Below, piece after piece: positions 24,526 through 33,618 of a stretch of 64,000 nt of DNA. The notes under the pieces were generated by a model, which made no database searches, had not been told where the DNA came from, and saw only the letters and a program-made list of their open reading frames with translations. The stretch lies in the NCBI RefSeq assembly GCF_002386445.1, contig NZ_DGIR01000035.1, forward strand, positions 106,640 to 170,639. Reading direction: 5' to 3'. This DNA comes from Pseudomonas sp. UBA4617. GTDB lineage: Bacteria > Pseudomonadota > Gammaproteobacteria > Pseudomonadales > Pseudomonadaceae. Each line of letters starts with the position of its first letter. Positions within the stretch are counted from its first letter, which is position 1. The position numbers and the translations under genes were made by a program.

Positions 24526-27078
24526 ATGAAGGCAACAGCGAGCAGCGGGCAACGAGAGCGACTGATCATCGTCGGCAACGGCATGGTCGGCCATCACTGT
24601 GTCGAACAACTGGTCAGCCGCGGCGCCCTGCAGCGCTTCGAGCTGCACGTGTTCGGCGAAGAGCGGCAACGCGCCTACGACCGTGTGCACCTGTCCGAGT
24701 ACTTCGGCGGCAGCTGCGCCGAAACCCTGGCCCTGTGCGGGCAGGACTTCTACAGCGCCAGCGGGGTACACCTGCACCTCGGTGAGGCGGTGCTGGAGAT
24801 CGACCGGGAGCGCGGCGAAGTGGTCACTGCCGAGGGCCGCTACGGCTATGACCAGTTGGTGCTGGCCACCGGCTCGTACCCCTTCGTACCGCCGATCGAA
24901 GGCTCCAGCGGTAATGCCCGTTTGGTCTACCGCACCCTCGATGACCTCGACGCCATTCGCGCTGCCGCCGCCAGTGCCCGCCGTGGCGTGGTGGTGGGCG
25001 GTGGCCTGCTCGGCCTGGAAGCGGCCAACGCCCTCAAGTCGCTGGGCCTGGAAGCCCACGTGGTGGAGTTCGCCCCACGGTTGATGCCGGTGCAACTGGA
25101 CGGCGAGGGCGGTGCCGCGCTCAAGGCCCAGATCGAAGCCCTCGGGGTGGGCGTGCACCTGTCGCGCGCCACCCAGTCGATCAGCGCCGGTGAAGATTAC
25201 CGCTACCGCATGAACTTCGAGGGCGGCGAGCACCTGGAAACCGACCTGATCGTGTTTTCTGCCGGTATCCGCCCGCAGGATGCCCTGGGCCGAGCCTGCG
25301 GCCTGGAAATCGCGGTGCGTGGCGGGGTGGCGATCGATAACCACTGCCGCAGCAGCGACCCACGCATCTTTGCCATCGGTGAGTGCGCCTCGTGGAATGG
25401 CAGCGTCTTTGGCCTGGTCGCCCCGGGCTACAGCATGGCACGCAACCTGGCCGCGTTGCTGGTGGGGGACGCCGCTGGCGAATTCACTGGTGCCGACATG
25501 TCGACCAAGCTCAAGCTGCTGGGCGTGGATGTCGGCTCGATCGGCGATGCCCACGGCGCCACGCCAGGCTCGCGCAGCTACCGCTTCATCGATGAAGCCA
25601 ACAGCGCCTACCGCCGGCTGGTTGTGGACGCCAGCGGCAAGCGCGTGCTCGGCGCGGTGCTGGTTGGCGACAACAGCTATTACGATACGCTGTTGCAATA
25701 CGCCCAGAACGGCATCGCCCTGCCGGCCGACCCGGCGACGCTGATCCTGCCGCAAGGTGGCGCAGCACCAGCCCTGGGCGCCGATGCGCTACCCGATAGC
25801 GCCACCCTCTGCTCCTGCCACAACGTCAGCAAGGGCGCGGTCTGTGCTGCCATCGACAGCGGCTGTGGCGACCTTGCCGCGGTCAAGGGCTGCACCAAGG
25901 CCGCGACTGGCTGTGGTGGTTGTGCGGCCCTGCTCAAGCAGGTAGTCGAGCATGAGCTGGGCGCCCGTGGCGTGGCCGTGGACAAAAGCCTGTGCGAGCA
26001 CTTTGCCTACACCCGCCAGGAGCTGTACGGGCTGGTGCGGGTGGAGGGGATCCGCACGTTCAGCGAGCTCCTCGAGCGCCATGGCCAAGGGCAGCTTGGC
26101 TGCGACATCTGCAAGCCCGCAGTGGGCAACATCCTCGCCTCGTGCTGGAACCAGCCGATCATGGACCCGGCGTTGGTGCCGCTGCAGGACACCAACGACA
26201 CCTTCATGGCCAACATGCAGAAGAACGGCACCTACTCGGTGGTGCCACGCATCCCCGGCGGTGAAATCACCCCCGACAAGCTCATCGTGATCGGCCAGGT
26301 GGCGAAGAAGTACGACTTGTACACCAAGATCACCGGTGGCCAGCGTATCGACCTGTTTGGCGCCCAATTGCACGAACTGCCGTTGATCTGGGGCGAGCTG
26401 ATCGAGGCCGGGTTCGAGACCGGCCACGCCTATGGCAAGTCGACCCGCACGGTGAAGTCTTGCGTGGGCAGCACCTGGTGCCGCTACGGGGTGCAGGACA
26501 GCGTCGGCATGGCCCTGCGCCTGGAAGACCGCTACAAGGGCCTGCGCAGCCCGCACAAGCTCAAGTTCGCAGTGTCCGGCTGCACCCGTGAATGCGCCGA
26601 GGCGCAAAGCAAGGACATCGGCGTGATCGCCACCGACAAGGGCTGGAACCTTTACGTGTGCGGCAACGGCGGCATGCGCCCGCGGCACGCCGAACTGTTC
26701 GCCACCGACCTCGACGACCAGACCCTGGTGCGGCTGATCGACCGGGTGCTGATGTTCTACATCCGCACCGCCGACAAGCTGCAGCGCACCTCGGTGTGGC
26801 GCGAGAACCTGGAGGGCGGGTTGGACTACCTGAAGCAGGTGGTCATCGACGACAGCCTGGGCCTGGCCGGCGAACTGGAAGCGCAGATGCAGCATGTGGT
26901 CGACCAGTATGAATGCGAGTGGGCCAACGCCCTGAACGACCCCGAAAAACTCAAGCGCTTCCGTACCTTCGTCAACGACCGCCGCGCTGACCCGGACGTA
27001 CACTTCGTGCGCGAACGCGAACAACGTCGGCCTGCGGCGGCGCTGCACCTGATTCCAACCGTCGAGGAGGCTGTGTGA
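24526..27078 (+). CDS. nirB: Assimilatory nitrite reductase (NADH), large subunit
   Basis: 850 residues. The start at 24526 has GAGGAT 7 nt upstream and lies just past the leader terminator. Residues about 10-400 form the FAD/NAD(P)H domain (RLIIVGNGMVGHHCVEQL). Residues about 428-470 are a BFD-type 2Fe-2S domain with four Cys (CSCHNVSKG and TGCGGC). The C-terminal half is the siroheme/4Fe-4S domain with CVGSTWC (about 646) and CTREC (about 686). It reduces nitrite to ammonium with six electrons from NADH in the cytoplasm. nirD starts on the last base of its stop codon. Confidence 0.96.
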   Translation: MKATASSGQRERLIIVGNGMVGHHCVEQLVSRGALQRFELHVFGEERQRAYDRVHLSEYFGGSCAETLALCGQDFYSASGVHLHLGEAVLEIDRERGEVVTAEGRYGYDQLVLATGSYPFVPPIEGSSGNARLVYRTLDDLDAIRAAAASARRGVVVGGGLLGLEAANALKSLGLEAHVVEFAPRLMPVQLDGEGGAALKAQIEALGVGVHLSRATQSISAGEDYRYRMNFEGGEHLETDLIVFSAGIRPQDALGRACGLEIAVRGGVAIDNHCRSSDPRIFAIGECASWNGSVFGLVAPGYSMARNLAALLVGDAAGEFTGADMSTKLKLLGVDVGSIGDAHGATPGSRSYRFIDEANSAYRRLVVDASGKRVLGAVLVGDNSYYDTLLQYAQNGIALPADPATLILPQGGAAPALGADALPDSATLCSCHNVSKGAVCAAIDSGCGDLAAVKGCTKAATGCGGCAALLKQVVEHELGARGVAVDKSLCEHFAYTRQELYGLVRVEGIRTFSELLERHGQGQLGCDICKPAVGNILASCWNQPIMDPALVPLQDTNDTFMANMQKNGTYSVVPRIPGGEITPDKLIVIGQVAKKYDLYTKITGGQRIDLFGAQLHELPLIWGELIEAGFETGHAYGKSTRTVKSCVGSTWCRYGVQDSVGMALRLEDRYKGLRSPHKLKFAVSGCTRECAEAQSKDIGVIATDKGWNLYVCGNGGMRPRHAELFATDLDDQTLVRLIDRVLMFYIRTADKLQRTSVWRENLEGGLDYLKQVVIDDSLGLAGELEAQMQHVVDQYECEWANALNDPEKLKRFRTFVNDRRADPDVHFVREREQRRPAAALHLIPTVEEAV

Positions 27079-27440
27079 TGAATACGTCCAATGCTGCTGT
27101 GAAAGCCCAAGTGAACTGGCAAACGGTGTGCCAGGCCGACGACCTGGTAGCCGATTCCGGGGTGGTGGTATGGCTCGATGGCGCCCAGGTGGCTTTATTC
27201 TACCTGCCGGCGCAGGCACAACCGCTGTACGCGGTGGACAACCGCGACCCGCGTTCCGGGGCCAATGTCATTGGTCGGGGGCTGGTGGGCACGGTGAAGG
27301 GCGAGCTGGTGGTGGCGGCGCCGTTGTACAAGCAGCACTTCAGCCTGCACAGTGGTGAGTGCCTGGAAGACGCCGGGCAGCGCTTGCGGGTGTGGCCGGT
27401 ACGCATGAATGGCGAGGCGGTGGAACTGGCGCTGGCCTGA
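27078..27440 (+). CDS. nirD: Nitrite reductase small subunit
   Basis: 120 residues with a Rieske-like beta fold, the partner of NirB. The ATG at 27078 shares one base with the nirB TGA. As usual for gammaproteobacterial NirD, the Rieske Cys/His ligand pairs are missing: only isolated Cys residues occur (near the N-terminus in VCQADDL and later in SGECLED). So it should not bind a 2Fe-2S cluster and probably has a structural role. No terminator is obvious downstream. Confidence 0.93.
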   Translation: MNTSNAAVKAQVNWQTVCQADDLVADSGVVVWLDGAQVALFYLPAQAQPLYAVDNRDPRSGANVIGRGLVGTVKGELVVAAPLYKQHFSLHSGECLEDAGQRLRVWPVRMNGEAVELALA

Positions 27441-27834
27441 TCGTCGATTGCACGCAACATCGGCTTCTTCGCGGCCAGCATGTCCGCGAAAGGGCCGGAA
27501 CAGCCCGAACATCCCAGTTGGGCTATTGAGGCTTCGGGGATACGGCGATCAGGCACGGGGCTGCATAGCCGGCCTGGCGCTGTTCGTTGCGTCCGCTTAC
27601 CAGCATGCGCAGTTTCCCGGGGTCGATCGCCAAGCTGCCCGTGTCGGTGGGCAGTTGGCCGGGCGCCTGCAGTTCCCGCGAGGCAGACGATGGGGGCGGG
27701 CTTGCTTGCGAATGATGTTCATCAGGGTATGGTGCCTTGAGTTATATCCGAACCGCAGCAAAGCCATTGAGCGGCGTGCTGCTGGCCTCAGCAACTGGCA
27801 GAAATGCCAGTTGCGTTGGGGTAAGCTTCAGCTC
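27441..27834. other. Intergenic region nirD to LysR gene
   Basis: A REP-like arm lies at 27464-27497 (CTTCTTCGCGGCCAGCATGT then CCGCGAAAGG). No credible gene: in-frame upstream extensions of the LysR ORF begin here but lack ribosome sites and family similarity. The LysR promoter must lie in the last 150 nt, where an A/T-richer tract is seen around 27740-27770. Confidence 0.5.
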
Positions 27835-28767
27835 ATGAACCTCGACACCCGCATCAAGTACCGCCACCTCCTGTGCTTCCTGGAAATTGCCCGACAGGGC
27901 AGCCTGGCCAGGGCTGCCGACGTGCTCGCGATCAGCCAGCCGGCCATCTCCAAGACCCTCAAGGAACTCGAAAACCTGCTGCAAACGCGGCTGTTCGCAC
28001 GCAGCCGCCAGGGCGTCGAACTGACCGCGGACGGCACGCGCTTCATGCGTTATGCCGGGCCCAGTGTGCAAGCCCTGCGCGATGGCGTCAGCAGCCTGCG
28101 TGGCGAAGCACGGGCTGCTGCGCAGGTAAGCATTGGCGTGTTGTCCACGGTCGAAGGCCTGCTCATGCCCGAGGTGTTGTGTCGCCTGCACCAGCGCCAC
28201 GACGCGCTGGTAATCAATGTGGTTACCGGGGTCAGTGCGCAATTGCTCGGCCAACTGCGCCTGGGCGAGCTGGAGCTGGTGGTCGGGCGCATGACCGACA
28301 GCCCACAGATCCAGGGGCTGTCGTTCGAACACTTGTACAGCGAGTCGATGAGCCTGGTGGTACGCCCGGGCCACCCGCTGCTGGCCAGCGCGCCGGTTGA
28401 ACGGACCCAGGTCGGGCGTTACCCGCTGGTGTTGCCGCCGGCCGGTACCACCATTCGCCAGCATGCCGACAGCCTGTTCGTGCAATGCGGCATCCAGCTG
28501 CCGGCACAGCGCCTGGAAACTCTGTCCCTGGCCTTGAGTCGGCGCTACCTGCTGGGCAGCGATGCGCTGTGGGTGGCGCCGCGCGATGCGGTGCTGCTCG
28601 ACCTGCGGCGTGGCGAGCTGGCCGAACTGGACCTGGGCGTGTGCGAGCGGGGCGGCTCGGTAGGCATCTGCCGCAACGCTGCCTTGCCACAGAGCCTTGC
28701 CGGGCAGTGGGTGTGCGAGGTGCTGCGCGAAGTGGCTGGGCAGTACCGCGACGGCGCCTACCCCTGA
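27835..28767 (+). CDS. LysR-family regulator (PcaQ-like)
   Basis: 310 residues. The start at 27835 (MNLDTRIKYRHLLCFLEIAR) matches the LysR N-terminus. The frame upstream is longer but unsupported. The HTH reads ISQPAISKTLKELENLLQT, followed by LFARSRQGVELTADG. The KYRHLLCFLEIA opening and the GYP-less effector domain resemble the PcaQ/GbpR branch that controls aromatic catabolism genes. No pca genes are nearby. Its end overlaps the end of the convergent TolC-type gene by 10 nt, so it could also have come to control the adjacent lipid cluster. The target is unknown. Confidence 0.85.
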   Translation: MNLDTRIKYRHLLCFLEIARQGSLARAADVLAISQPAISKTLKELENLLQTRLFARSRQGVELTADGTRFMRYAGPSVQALRDGVSSLRGEARAAAQVSIGVLSTVEGLLMPEVLCRLHQRHDALVINVVTGVSAQLLGQLRLGELELVVGRMTDSPQIQGLSFEHLYSESMSLVVRPGHPLLASAPVERTQVGRYPLVLPPAGTTIRQHADSLFVQCGIQLPAQRLETLSLALSRRYLLGSDALWVAPRDAVLLDLRRGELAELDLGVCERGGSVGICRNAALPQSLAGQWVCEVLREVAGQYRDGAYP

Positions 28768-30104
28768 AACGGTGCGGTCAGCAGGACGTTGATGGCCTTG
28801 AGGCTGTCATCGCTGAGGCTGCCGCTGGCTGCCATCAGGCGTAACTGCGCCTGCACGATGGCGTAGCGCTGACGGGCCAGTTGCAGGCGGGTGCGGGTCA
28901 GCTGCTGCTCGGCATCCAGCACATCGTTGCTGATCCGCGCACCGGCCTCGAAGGCATGCGTGGTGATCTTCAGGTCACTCTGGCTGGAGCGCAAGGCCTG
29001 CTGCAGGGCCTGGTACTGGCTGATCCCGCCCGTCAGGTTGAGGTAGGCCTGGCGGGCCATGAAATCCGCCTCGCGCCGGGCATCTTCCAGTTCATTCTCG
29101 GCGGCGCCCTGCAGCGCGCGGGCTTCGCGGGCAAGGGCCTGGGTACCGCCACCGGCATACAGCGGCACGCTGAGTTGCACGCCAACCACCGTCTGGGTGT
29201 ACTTCTCTTCCGGCACGGTAACGTCGTACAGGCTGCCACCGACCGAGGCAAAACGGCCATGCGCGGCCACCAGGTCGAGGGTTGGCAGGTGCCCGGCCTG
29301 TTGCTTGTCCACTTCCTGCTCGGCGATCAGCTGGCGCACTTCGGCGGCCTGCACCTTCAGGTTGTGCTGGCGTGCCTGTTCGGTCCAGGCATCCAGGCGG
29401 GCCGGCTGCGGGCCGCTGAACGCCACGTGGTCGTCAAGCCTGGCCAGTTCGCCCGGCGTGCTGCCGGTCAGTCGGGCCAACGCCTGCTGGTTCAGGCGCA
29501 AGGCATTGCCGGCGGCGATCTGCTCGGCCTGCGCCAGGTCGTATCGCGCCTGGATGCGCTGCACCTCGTTATCGGTACCGGAGCCCTCGCGCCGGAAGCG
29601 CTGCGCCTTGTCCAGTTGCTGGGCCAGGGTTCGCACCTGCTGGCGGCTGGTGGCCAACTGGTCCTCGGCCAGCAGCAGCTCGAAGTAGGCGTCGGCCACG
29701 CGCAGCATCAGGTCCTGGCGTGCAGCGAGCAACTCTATTTCGCCCGCCGTTGCCAGGGCCTTGCCCTGTTCATGGCCGATCACGTTCTGCCAGCGCAGCA
29801 GCGGCTGGACCAGTACCAGCGCGTAGGCATTGGAATTGTCGCGGTCGCGACTGGCCGCCCCGCTGTGTTCGCGGTCGACCCAGGCTGCGCCGCTTTCCAG
29901 GGACAGCTGCGGCAACAGTCTGGCCAGCCCTTGCGGAGCCTTCTGTGCAGCCGCCAGCTGGCGTTGCTGGGCTGCGGCATAGGCCATGTCGTGCCCCAGG
30001 GCCTGCTGGTAGCTCTGGTACAGGTCGCGGGCGTGGACGGGGCTGGCGCCGACCAGGGAGAAGGCCAGCACGACTAGGCAGGTTCGTGTGCTTTGTCCGA
30101 ACAC
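28758..30104 (-). CDS. TolC-family outer-membrane efflux protein (last gene of lipid cluster)
   Basis: 448 residues. The start is GTG at 30104 with AGGAG 8 nt upstream, overlapping the end of the MFS exporter gene by 31 nt. A signal peptide covers about residues 1-24 (LVVLAFSLVGASPVHA). Two repeated OEP domains follow, with the typical long helices and the landmarks DAYFELLLAEDQLATSRQQV and VGVQLSVPLYAGGGTQA. It forms the outer-membrane channel of the tripartite exporter encoded with the two genes before it. It is the last gene of the operon and ends inside the convergent LysR gene. Confidence 0.92.
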   Translation of the reverse strand: MFGQSTRTCLVVLAFSLVGASPVHARDLYQSYQQALGHDMAYAAAQQRQLAAAQKAPQGLARLLPQLSLESGAAWVDREHSGAASRDRDNSNAYALVLVQPLLRWQNVIGHEQGKALATAGEIELLAARQDLMLRVADAYFELLLAEDQLATSRQQVRTLAQQLDKAQRFRREGSGTDNEVQRIQARYDLAQAEQIAAGNALRLNQQALARLTGSTPGELARLDDHVAFSGPQPARLDAWTEQARQHNLKVQAAEVRQLIAEQEVDKQQAGHLPTLDLVAAHGRFASVGGSLYDVTVPEEKYTQTVVGVQLSVPLYAGGGTQALAREARALQGAAENELEDARREADFMARQAYLNLTGGISQYQALQQALRSSQSDLKITTHAFEAGARISNDVLDAEQQLTRTRLQLARQRYAIVQAQLRLMAASGSLSDDSLKAINVLLTAPFQG

Positions 30105-31645
30105 GTCACGGACTCCTTTGCAGGTGAGGGCTTGGGTTGGCGGGGGTTGCGCATCAGCAGCACCATTGGCACGCCGATCAGCATCACGGCGCCGAGCAGA
30201 CCGAAGAGCATGCTGAAGCCGAGCATCTGCGCCTGCTCCCGGGCCTGGAGAAAAGCCAGCACGGCATTGGCCTGGTCGGCACCCAGCAAGTCGGTGGAAA
30301 GCCGCCGCGGGTCGAGGTTGGCCAGGTCCCAGCCGCTGGCGAGCAGAGTGTTTTCGTCGACGTGCTCGGAAAGCTGCCGGTAGCGTGCCCAGGAAAACCG
30401 GGTCAACAGCGTGGCGGCGATGGCGATGCCGACACTGCCGCCTAGCTGGCGCATCAGGTTGAGCACGCCGGAGCCCACCGAAATCAGCTGCGCCGGCAGT
30501 TGGCGCATGGCCAGGTTGGTCAGCGGCACGAAGATCATGCCCAGGCCAAAACCACGGATGATCAGCGGCCAGTACAAGGTGTCGGGGTTGCTTTGCAGGG
30601 TGAACTGAGTGTGCAGGTACATGGCGTAGCCGTAGACCAGGATGCCCACGCAAATGAAGTAGCGCTCATCGATGCGGTTCTCTTGCGACAGCTTGCCGAT
30701 CACCAGGGTGCTGACCGCGCTGGCCAGCGCCCCGGGGAAGATCACCAGGCCACTTTGGTAGGCGCTTTGTTCCAGCAGCGTCTGCAGTAGCAAGGGCACC
30801 ATGAACAGCGTGCTGTACAGGCCGAAGCCGACGCAGAAGGCGCAGACCGAACCCAGCAGGAACTCGCGGTTGTTGAACAACGCCAGGTTGACGATCGGGT
30901 TGGCTACCCGCCGCTCCCAGTAGCAGAACCCCAGCAGGCCGAGCAGCGCCAGGGCCAGGCACAGCAGGCTCAGGTTGGACTCCAGCCAGTCCCAGTGCTC
31001 GCCACGCTCCAGCAGGATCTGCAGGCTGCCGACACCGACGGCAAGCAGGACAAAGCCCAGGTAGTCGATGCTTTGTGGGCGCCGTTCGTTGGGCGAGTCG
31101 CCCACGCACAGCCAGGCCAGCAGCAGCGCCAGCGCACCGATCGGCAGGTTGATCAGAAAGATCCAGTGCCAGGAGAACTCGTCAATCAGGTAGCCGCCCA
31201 CTGACGGGCCGAGGGTCGGCCCCATCATCACCCCGACGCCGTACAAGGCCAGGCCGGCACTGACCTTTTCCTTGGGGAACACGTCGTAGATGATCGCCTG
31301 CGAGATGCCCAGCAGGCCGCCGCCGGCCAGGCCCTGCACCACGCGCCACAGCACCATCTGCCACAGCTCCTGCGACACTGCGCAACCCAGCGACGCCAGC
31401 ACGAACAGTGCCGATGACACCAGATAGTAGCGGCGCCGGCCAAACCAGGCCGACAGCCAGCCGCTGGCCGGGAGTATCACCACGTTGGCGACGATGTAGC
31501 CGGTCGAGACCCAGGAAATTTCGTCCACCGAAGCGCCAAAACTACCCATCAGGCTTGGAATGGCGACGTTGACGATGGTCACGTCGAGCAGCTCCATCAT
31601 CGAGATCAGGGTGACCGTCACGGCCACCAGCCAGGGCGATTTCAT
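30074..31645 (-). CDS. EmrB-like DHA2 MFS exporter
   Basis: 523 residues and 14 predicted membrane helices, the DHA2 family size. Landmarks are ELLDVTIVNVAIPSLMGSFG in helix 1, GWLSAWFGRRR (motif A) and QGLAGGGLLG with the DHA2-type antiporter motif GPTLGPSVGGYL. The start overlaps the end of the HlyD-type gene in an ATGA. It is the inner-membrane pump of an EmrAB-TolC-type tripartite system. Because it lies in one operon with biosynthetic genes, export of the product is the natural role, with self-protection as a secondary effect. Confidence 0.93.
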   Translation of the reverse strand: MKSPWLVAVTVTLISMMELLDVTIVNVAIPSLMGSFGASVDEISWVSTGYIVANVVILPASGWLSAWFGRRRYYLVSSALFVLASLGCAVSQELWQMVLWRVVQGLAGGGLLGISQAIIYDVFPKEKVSAGLALYGVGVMMGPTLGPSVGGYLIDEFSWHWIFLINLPIGALALLLAWLCVGDSPNERRPQSIDYLGFVLLAVGVGSLQILLERGEHWDWLESNLSLLCLALALLGLLGFCYWERRVANPIVNLALFNNREFLLGSVCAFCVGFGLYSTLFMVPLLLQTLLEQSAYQSGLVIFPGALASAVSTLVIGKLSQENRIDERYFICVGILVYGYAMYLHTQFTLQSNPDTLYWPLIIRGFGLGMIFVPLTNLAMRQLPAQLISVGSGVLNLMRQLGGSVGIAIAATLLTRFSWARYRQLSEHVDENTLLASGWDLANLDPRRLSTDLLGADQANAVLAFLQAREQAQMLGFSMLFGLLGAVMLIGVPMVLLMRNPRQPKPSPAKESVTCSDKAHEPA

Positions 31646-32706
31646 AGTGTCTGGCCGTTATCGCGGGTATCGACCTCGACGAACACGCTCATGCCTTGGC
31701 TGAGCGCCTGCTGCATGGCGGTGGGCAACTGGCGGAACTCGATGCGCGCCTGGATACGCTGCACCACCTTGGTGAAGTTGCCGGTGGCGTTTTCCTGTGG
31801 CAGTAGCGAGAAGCGCGCGCCGGTGGCCGGTACCAGGCTGTGCACCACCCCTTCGAACTGCTGCCCGGGGAAGGCGTCGACGCTGATGCGTGCCGGTTGG
31901 CCCACTCGGATGCGGGCGATCTGGGTTTCCTTGAAGTTGGCCACTACCCACATGTGCTCGGTGCTGACCAGGCTCAGCAGCTTCTGCCCGGCCACGACGA
32001 ACTGCCCGGGCTGTACGTCCTTGTGCACGATGACCCCGGCCCGCGGTGAAGCCTGGCGGGTATCCTGCAGTTCGATGCGGGCCAAGGCCAACGCCGATTC
32101 GGCGGCCTTGATCCGGTACTCTTCCACTTTCAGGGCAGCCTTGTTGGCCAAGGCGCCTTCGCGGGCCGCGGTGGAGTTGTCGCGGGCTGCCTGCAACTGG
32201 TGGTTCAGGGCATTGAAGCGGGCCCGTGCAGCTTCCAGGTCCTGGGTGCTGACCACGCCTTGCTCGGCCAGGCGTTGGCTGCGCTGGTAGTCACTGCGCG
32301 CCTGCTCGACATTGGCCACCAGCTGACCGATGGTGGCCTGCGCCGCCTGGCTGCGTGCTGCGGCGCTGCGCACCTGGCTGTCGATCAGGCCGGGCATGCC
32401 GCTCTGGCCGGTAGCCACCAGGGCGCCGAGGTAATTGGCCTGGGCTTGCTCGACCCGCTGCAGGTATTCGTCCTCGCGCACCTGGAACAGCAGGTCACCC
32501 TTGTTCACCCGGGTGTTCTCGTGGACTGGTACCTGCACCACCACGCCACTCAAGCGGGCCCGGATGGGAATGATCACGCCTTCCACTTCGGCGTTGTCGG
32601 TGCTGACGTACTGCCTTGCGTATTGCCAGCGTTGCAGCCCCAGCACTGCCAGGCCAGTGATGACCAGCGCCGATACTGCCAACTTGGCGTACTTGCCTTT
32701 CACCAT
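31642..32706 (-). CDS. EmrA/HlyD-type periplasmic adaptor
   Basis: 354 residues: a membrane anchor (about 8-26), a biotinyl-lipoyl-like half motif (YVSTDNAEVEGVIIPIRARL), a long coiled coil with many Ala/Gln (about 85-200), and the second lipoyl half (ASPRAGVIVHKDVQPGQFV), followed by a beta-barrel. This is the membrane fusion protein that links the EmrB-like pump to the TolC-like channel. A 73-nt gap with a strong hairpin separates it from the biosynthetic genes upstream, so the export genes may be expressed at a different level. Confidence 0.92.
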   Translation of the reverse strand: MVKGKYAKLAVSALVITGLAVLGLQRWQYARQYVSTDNAEVEGVIIPIRARLSGVVVQVPVHENTRVNKGDLLFQVREDEYLQRVEQAQANYLGALVATGQSGMPGLIDSQVRSAAARSQAAQATIGQLVANVEQARSDYQRSQRLAEQGVVSTQDLEAARARFNALNHQLQAARDNSTAAREGALANKAALKVEEYRIKAAESALALARIELQDTRQASPRAGVIVHKDVQPGQFVVAGQKLLSLVSTEHMWVVANFKETQIARIRVGQPARISVDAFPGQQFEGVVHSLVPATGARFSLLPQENATGNFTKVVQRIQARIEFRQLPTAMQQALSQGMSVFVEVDTRDNGQTL

Positions 32707-32742
32707 GTCACACGCTCTCGTCCTTGTGGTTACGGGGCCAGT

Positions 32743-32773
32743 GCCCCTGCCCGCAGCTGGCGCAGGCAGGGGC
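32743..32773 (-). other. Strong hairpin between biosynthetic and export genes
   Basis: GCCCCTGCC (32743-32751) and GGCAGGGGC (32765-32773) form a 9-bp stem, with a possible inner CGC/GCG pairing. On the minus strand it follows the DUF3050 stop by 6 nt and has no T-run after it. It is better explained as an mRNA stabiliser or processing site than as a terminator. Confidence 0.55.
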
Positions 32774-32779
32774 CGCTAC

Positions 32780-33580
32780 TCAGCTGGCTGCAGCCGTGCA
32801 AGCGGCCTGCCCACTGGCACTGGCCCGCTGTTGCAGCAGTTCGAGCACGCCGTCCCACAGTACCGTGCGGGCCACCAGTGCATCGGCGGCGCTTTTGGCC
32901 AGGGCCTGCTGCTGTGCCGGCTCGCTGACGATCTCGGTGATGATGCGTTTGGCTGCCGGGCCGTGATCGTCGCCGTCCATCTCGATGTGGCGCTTGAGGT
33001 AGTAGGTGAGCATCGGCACGCTGGTTTCATCGATGGCCCAGCGCTGCAGCAGGCCGGTGAACATGTCCGGGATGATGTCTTCGCGGCCGAAGAAGAAGTA
33101 CGCCAGTACCTGCTCGGTCGAGCCATGCAGGGCAACGTCGAGGGTCTTGCTGACGAACACCTTGGCCGGCAACGGGATGTCGACGTTGGTCAGCGCCTGG
33201 GCCAGTGGCACACCCGCTTGCAGCAGGGCCTGGAACTGGCGGAACGGGCCGGTATCGGCACCAATTTCATCCATCGCGCTGAGGTACAGGTCCAGGTGGC
33301 TGATGAAGCCACCATCGGGGTGTTCGTCGGTTTCCTCGCCGGTGACGATCTCGTTGATCAGTCGCGCGGCAATGATGTGCCGGGGTGGCAGCCAGGGCAG
33401 GCTGACGCAGGTCAGGTCGCGCTGGATGCGTTTGAGCAGGGTCATGAAGTCCCACACCGCGAAAACATGGTTTTCCATCAGCAGGCGCACGTCATCCAGT
33501 GTGCTGATGCGGGCGAACAGCGGGTGTTCCAGCAGGGTGCGGCGTTCATTTTCAATCAGTTCATCTACGTCAAAAGACAT
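32780..33580 (-). CDS. DUF3050 protein, probable heme-oxygenase-like diiron oxidase
   Basis: 266 residues, mostly helical. The start at 33580 has AAGGAG 9 nt upstream; the frame is open much further but overlaps the desaturase gene. Landmarks are LLEHPLFARI, the helix MENHVFAVWDFMTLLKRIQ, INEIVTGEETDEHPDGG with SHLDLYLSAM, and HIEMDGDDHG. Clustered His, Glu and Asp, including a D-x3-H pair in the last motif, match the metal ligands expected of heme-oxygenase-like diiron enzymes such as UndA, SznF and BesC. These perform N-oxygenation, C-C cleavage or desaturation. DUF3050 has no established function that I know of. Residue-to-ligand mapping is inference. Confidence 0.75.
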   Translation of the reverse strand: MSFDVDELIENERRTLLEHPLFARISTLDDVRLLMENHVFAVWDFMTLLKRIQRDLTCVSLPWLPPRHIIAARLINEIVTGEETDEHPDGGFISHLDLYLSAMDEIGADTGPFRQFQALLQAGVPLAQALTNVDIPLPAKVFVSKTLDVALHGSTEQVLAYFFFGREDIIPDMFTGLLQRWAIDETSVPMLTYYLKRHIEMDGDDHGPAAKRIITEIVSEPAQQQALAKSAADALVARTVLWDGVLELLQQRASASGQAACTAAAS

Positions 33581-33618
33581 ACTCGGCTCCTTGAGTGTGT
33601 TGTGAGGCTGCGGGCGGA

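Noticed and set aside
25789..27219. Antisense ORF of 476 aa opposite nirB/nirD
   Set aside because: Same reason: the plus strand has all NirB motifs, and the antisense product is low-complexity His/Gln/Gly/Val sequence.
27078..27440. Rieske 2Fe-2S cluster in NirD
   Set aside because: The CxH and CxxH ligand pairs are missing, and only isolated Cys residues are present.
28758..30653. Longer TolC-type ORF of 631 aa
   Set aside because: The upstream part overlaps the EmrB-type gene in another frame. The GTG at 30104 has AGGAG and begins a signal peptide.
32743..32773. Terminator inside the lipid operon
   Set aside because: No T-run after the stem on the minus strand, so it is better treated as a stabilising or processing hairpin.
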